From Pseudofrankia coriaricola (GTDB lineage: Bacteria > Actinomycetota > Actinomycetes > Frankiales > Frankiaceae), in assembly GCF_001854805.1 (NCBI RefSeq), contig NZ_MBLO01000025.1, positions 1 through 64,000 of the forward strand: a DNA stretch of 64,000 nucleotides. Direction: 5' to 3'. A program made the position numbers and the translations under genes. Within the stretch, counting starts at the first letter, position 1. Each line of letters begins with the position of its first letter. Shown one piece after another: positions 60,915-64,000 of the stretch. The notes beneath the pieces were generated by a model. That model had not been told where the DNA came from. It saw only the letters and a list, made by a program, of their open reading frames with translations, and ran no database searches.

Positions 60915-61316
60915 GGCCGAACCCTACGGCGCGCCCCAACCGTCGGCGCCGTGACGCGGGATCGACCTCCCCAGCCCTCGCCGATCGCCGATCGCAGGAA
61001 TCGGCCGTCTACTGCATGTCCTCATGGTGTAACCATTAGCAACTGGCAATCTGCGCAAACTGGACAGGGGCCGCGCGACTAGCAAGCGCACCCTGGCTGC
61101 GGCAAGCGACAGCGTCTTTAGCGCAATATCGACACAACCAGGTCCCCCGGGTCGGCCCCACGCCAGCCACGGCTATACGCCTGTAGCCGGCCCCACCCTC
61201 GGAGGGCGCGAAGCGTCCGACCCGGGGCGAGCGCGTTCAGCGCCTCGCCGCCTTCGCGCCCTCGTCTGACGGGATAGCCTCGCCTCGGCGGATTGGCCGG
61301 GAGGGGGGTTGGAGCG
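60915..61316. other. Divergent intergenic region
   Basis: 402 bp between vdh and the 61317 gene. An AT-rich patch at about 61015-61060 is the best promoter candidate. No hairpin or RNA was recognised. Confidence 0.5.
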
Positions 61317-62147
61317 GTGCCTATCGTCTCTCCAGCGGCATACCTGCGCGTCTATGAGCCGCTCGCCGCTTTCTCGCCGGCCGAGCGGCTGCGCTGGCAG
61401 CGGTACGCGGCCACGGCTCCGCCGTCGCGCCGCGCGGGTGCCCGCAGGGAGCGCATGGTCGCTCTGGTCGCGATCGTGCGCCCGACGTTGGACGTCGCCG
61501 GCGAGTCCGCGTTCGTGCAGATGGTCGACGGTCTGATGTTCGTCTGCCCGTGGTCGACGCAGCTGCGGGTGTGGCAGGCGGCGATGGAGTTCCGTGGCGG
61601 GATGCCCGAGCGGATCGCCGAGGTCTTCCTGCCGCGCCGGATCGTCGACCCGGCGGAGATCGAGCTGGACCGCTGGCGCGCCCGCCGCCCGGAGCTGAAG
61701 GTCCATATCCAGACCTCGACCTGGTCGGTGCCCACGTCCTGGTTTCTGCTCTTCGACTCGGCCGAGCGAATGCTGGTCACCGGCGACACGGCCGAGCGCT
61801 CCATGGTCTACCGGACCGAGATCGGGCTCGCCCGGCGGCGGATCGCCGAGGCGGTCGAGACGCTGGCGGCGATGCGCGACACCATGCCGGATGCTTCCGC
61901 CGTCGAGGGCGTGACGGAGCTGGCCCGATGGCTGGAGATCTTCCACCCGCGCAGCAGGGTCGAGCTGGACTACGACGGCCTGGTCGAATTGCTCGATGAC
62001 GAGGTGCTGCGCGGCGACAACTCCGTCGAAGACCTCACCGAGGCGGTCCGGGCGTTACGCCAAGGGCGAACAGACCGCGCGGCAGAGGCGTACGAGCGCG
62101 TGCTGGTCAGGTGGCGGCCCTTGCAGACAAGGGAATCCGCGAGCTGA
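61317..62147 (+). CDS. Conserved hypothetical protein of the bldC locus
   Basis: 276 residues, GTG 61317 after GGGAGGGGGG. Soluble, without signal peptide. Recognisable stretches: VSPAAYLRVYEPLAAFSPAERLRWQRYA near the start and RRERMVALVAIVRP. The middle has LMFVCPWSTQLRVWQAAMEFR, AEVFLPRRIVDP, VHIQTSTWSVPTSWFLLFDSAERML and MVYRTEIGLARRRIAEAVETLAAMRDTMPD, followed by LARWLEIFHPRSRVELDYDGLVELLDDE. The length and content fit the hypothetical protein that sits upstream of bldC in Streptomyces. I cannot assign a function. It is followed by bldC after 151 bp. Confidence 0.8.
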   Translation: MPIVSPAAYLRVYEPLAAFSPAERLRWQRYAATAPPSRRAGARRERMVALVAIVRPTLDVAGESAFVQMVDGLMFVCPWSTQLRVWQAAMEFRGGMPERIAEVFLPRRIVDPAEIELDRWRARRPELKVHIQTSTWSVPTSWFLLFDSAERMLVTGDTAERSMVYRTEIGLARRRIAEAVETLAAMRDTMPDASAVEGVTELARWLEIFHPRSRVELDYDGLVELLDDEVLRGDNSVEDLTEAVRALRQGRTDRAAEAYERVLVRWRPLQTRESAS

Positions 62148-62298
62148 TCGACGCGGTTGCTAACGCTGAGTCGCCACTCGCTTCGGACGAGCTGTGACTA
62201 GTCAGCAGATGGTCCCGACGTGCCATGTCCGAAATGCCCCCGAAGGATGCACGATCTGTATGGGACGGAGCGACGCTCTGTGACGGGAGGCCAACGCA

Positions 62299-62505
62299 AT
62301 GACGACGAGAACGCCGGACGCCGAGCCCCTGCTGACTCCGGCCGAGGTGGCGACGATGTTTCGGGTTGATCCGAAGACTGTCACCCGGTGGGCCAAGGCT
62401 GGGAAGCTGACGTCGATCCGCACCCTTGGTGGCCACAGGCGCTACCGGGAGGCGGAGGTTCGGGCCTTGCTGAAGGGGGTCCCCAGTATGGGTGGTGACC
62501 TCTAG
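62299..62505 (+). CDS. bldC: Developmental regulator BldC, MerR-type helix-turn-helix
   Basis: 68 residues, ATG 62299. The core LLTPAEVATMFRVDPKTVTRWAKAGKLTSIRTLGGHRRYREAEVRALL is essentially identical to what I remember of Streptomyces coelicolor BldC; only the C-terminal tail (KGVPSMGGDL) differs. BldC binds direct repeats head-to-tail and controls entry into development in Streptomyces. It lacks the MerR effector and dimerisation domain, as expected. The gene is monocistronic here and is followed by a hairpin-rich noncoding stretch. Confidence 0.95.
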   Translation: MTTRTPDAEPLLTPAEVATMFRVDPKTVTRWAKAGKLTSIRTLGGHRRYREAEVRALLKGVPSMGGDL

Positions 62506-63096
62506 GCATCGACCAGTTCGGTACATGGTTTCCTGTTTGCCATCTTTCGGGTGGCTTCCCGCTAGCCCGCGTGACAACGGGCGCGCCATGTACCGACGGG
62601 GTGGGTGTCCGGTACGGCACGCCGACCTGCCAGCACCGACGACCCCGGTCGAAGGGCGGGGCCGTCGGGCTATCCGGCGTGCTTTACCGGCAATGTGCTC
62701 GCCCGTCCCACCGATTCGCCAGACCTCGCCAGGGTTGTCCGGCCAGGTCGACGCTGCCGCTCCAGGCAGACGGATCGGCGGGACCCCGGGGCGCCTGGCA
62801 GGCGCCCCGGTGGCCTGCGAATCTCCAGGCGTTCGAGGGGTGCCCGGCCCGGCCTTGACCGGCTGCCGGGCACCCAGCTCCCCCGCTCCTGTCCCTGCTT
62901 CTGATCGAAGCGGTCTGACCCACGCGACCCGCCGGGCCGATCATCGGCCCAGTACGGCGGGCGCGTGCCGGTCAGCTGTTCAGCAAGGCACCACATGGAC
63001 GACGGGCGGCGCGCCCCAGGCGCGCCGCCCGATCTCGTCTCCGGGCCGTTCTCGGCAGCTGCCCCCGCGGCTATGCGAGTGCTATGGCTCTGGGTT
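62506..63096. other. Noncoding region after bldC with three strong hairpins
   Basis: Three stems are visible. The first is CCGGGGCGCCT (62786-62796) with its reverse complement at 62800-62810, loop GGC. The second is GGGTGCCCGG (62838-62847) with CCGGGCACCC (62866-62875). The third is GGGCGGCGCGCC (63004-63015) with its reverse complement at 63019-63030, loop CCA. No supported gene lies in these 591 bp. Confidence 0.7.
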
Positions 63097-63292
63097 GGTG
63101 ACCTGACGCCGCGGGTGACCGTGCGGCGCGGAGGCGCGCCTCCGCGGAGGCCCGGCCACGAGCGAAGCGACGTGGTTGGGCCGCAGCGGAGGTCGCCGTA
63201 GCGCCCGTGAGCGGAGGAGGACGGCGCGCGGAGGTCCCGTGGGAGCGAAGCGAGTACGGGGCCGTAGCGCGCCGCCCGCACGGAGCGAACCA
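63097..63292. repeat. Single-armed repeat element, copy E
   Basis: It is a right arm only, running from about 63097 through GGAGGCGCGCCTCCGCGGAG, GCCGCAGCGGAGGTCGCCG and GCGAAGCGAGTACGGGGCC to CGGAGCGAACCA (63281-63292). The left inverted arm is missing. It ends 56 bp upstream of the GAF-EAL start codon. Confidence 0.8.
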
Positions 63293-63348
63293 AAGACAGA
63301 GAGGTGGCCAACCCGGGCATCGGGGGAATGCTGCTTTGGGGGTGAGCC

Positions 63349-64000
63349 GTGCCCAGGGAGCGGAGCTGGACGTTCGGGCCGATTCTCGATGTCCCGGTGC
63401 CAGACCGCACCATCGCCGACCTGCTGGAGGCAGTCCGGCTCCGGCTGCGGATGGACGTCGCCTGGCTCGCTCGTGCCGAGGAGGACCTGCTGGTCATCGA
63501 GGCGCTCGACGGCGACGGCGAGTCGTTCGGCATCATCCCCGGGGCGACCCTCCGCGGCGCCGCCAGCTACTTCGCGTTGGTGCTGGCGGGCGAATGCCCC
63601 GACATCATCCGCGACGCCCACGCGCATATGCCCGCCGAGACGCTGCCGGCCAGCGGCGAGCTGAGGGCCGGCGCGTACGCGGCGGTGCCCGTGTTCGAGC
63701 GTGACGGGTCGATCTACGGCGTGCTCGCGGCGCTGTCCCATACCCCGCGCCCCGACCTTCAGGTACGCGACGGGCGGTTCCTCCGCCTGGTCGCGGAGGT
63801 GGTCACCGACTCCGTCTCGGATCTGCACCGAGTCTGGGAGCGGCGCACCGCGTTCTGGGACCGGGTCAGCGAGCTCATCGACAGTGGCGGCCCCACCATG
63901 GTCTTCCAGCCGATCGCGGACCTTGGGGCCGGCGGCCGGATCGTGGGCGTGGAGGCGCTGGCGCGCTTCCCGTCCGACGTGACAGAGACCGCCGGCACTG
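63349..64000 (+). CDS. GAF-EAL cyclic-di-GMP phosphodiesterase (truncated by the window end)
   Basis: 217 residues are visible and the frame is open to base 64000. GTG 63349 follows GGGGGTGA. Residues about 10-165 form a GAF-like sensor domain (TIADLLEAVRLRLRMDVAWLARAEEDLLVIEALDGDGESFGIIPGATLRGAASYFALVL, AGAYAAVPVFERDGSIYGVLAALS). An EAL domain starts about residue 190 with MVFQPIADLGAGGRIVGVEALARFP, where EAL(A) is the motif that gives the first Mg ligand. It would hydrolyse c-di-GMP to pGpG under control of a small ligand or redox signal; no GGDEF domain precedes the EAL. The remaining catalytic residues cannot be checked. Confidence 0.85.
   Translation, partial: MPRERSWTFGPILDVPVPDRTIADLLEAVRLRLRMDVAWLARAEEDLLVIEALDGDGESFGIIPGATLRGAASYFALVLAGECPDIIRDAHAHMPAETLPASGELRAGAYAAVPVFERDGSIYGVLAALSHTPRPDLQVRDGRFLRLVAEVVTDSVSDLHRVWERRTAFWDRVSELIDSGGPTMVFQPIADLGAGGRIVGVEALARFPSDVTETAGT

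Overview
The window is about 72 percent GC and protein-dense, with GTG starts and C/G-ending codons throughout. It looks like chromosomal core DNA of a high-GC actinobacterium. Support comes from a BldC regulator, a DUF3073 gene, a mycothiol-type maleylpyruvate isomerase-fold protein, an F420-type luciferase-like oxidoreductase, an actinobacterial SerC and paired citrate synthases. The order purF-purM-DUF3073-valine dehydrogenase-hypothetical-bldC is the one I remember from Streptomyces. The abundance of long GC-rich dispersed repeats makes a Frankia-like organism plausible, but that is inference. I see no phage, transposase, CRISPR array, rRNA or tRNA.

Layout. 1-9.8 kb: the 5' part of a pyruvate dehydrogenase E1 alpha gene carrying an in-frame palindromic repeat, an F420-type oxidoreductase, a CapA lipoprotein, Zur diverging from an SCO5389-like gene, a secreted Pro/Thr-rich protein, the AlaA aminotransferase, a cluster of DnaA-box-like sites and a polytopic membrane protein. 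10-16.4 kb: metal homeostasis, with a heme/iron-type DUF2470 protein behind an IdeR/DtxR-like box and a four-gene zinc/manganese ABC importer behind a half-site matching the one at zur. 16.5-22 kb: a copper cluster (membrane protein, YcnI, CopC-CopD fusion) and a MOSC protein. 22-35 kb: an orphan response regulator, a membrane-anchored sigma-region-2 protein, an HtrA protease, MscL, several cell-surface proteins and an L,D-transpeptidase. 35-46 kb: serC, two citrate synthases, pdxH, a two-component pair, MarR, an oxidoreductase and ThpR. 46-54 kb: a winged-helix protein, a flavin reductase, DUF2530, a sulfotransferase-like protein and a 1341-residue sacsin/Hsp90-like ATPase. 54-64 kb: purine genes, valine dehydrogenase, bldC and a truncated GAF-EAL protein.

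The least explained content is the repeats. Five copies of a GC-rich element (three complete with about 200-bp imperfect inverted arms, two single-armed) lie between 9.9 and 63.3 kb and often abut start or stop codons. A second family, built on GATCCGG and CCCCGG blocks, sits between genes, inside reading frames and inside one of the large elements. There a 43-bp block occupies the mirror position in both arms. A third, hairpin-forming 35-bp repeat interrupts the E1 alpha gene in frame.

Start codons were chosen from Shine-Dalgarno spacing, homologue length from memory, and position relative to regulatory sites. No alignments or database searches were run.
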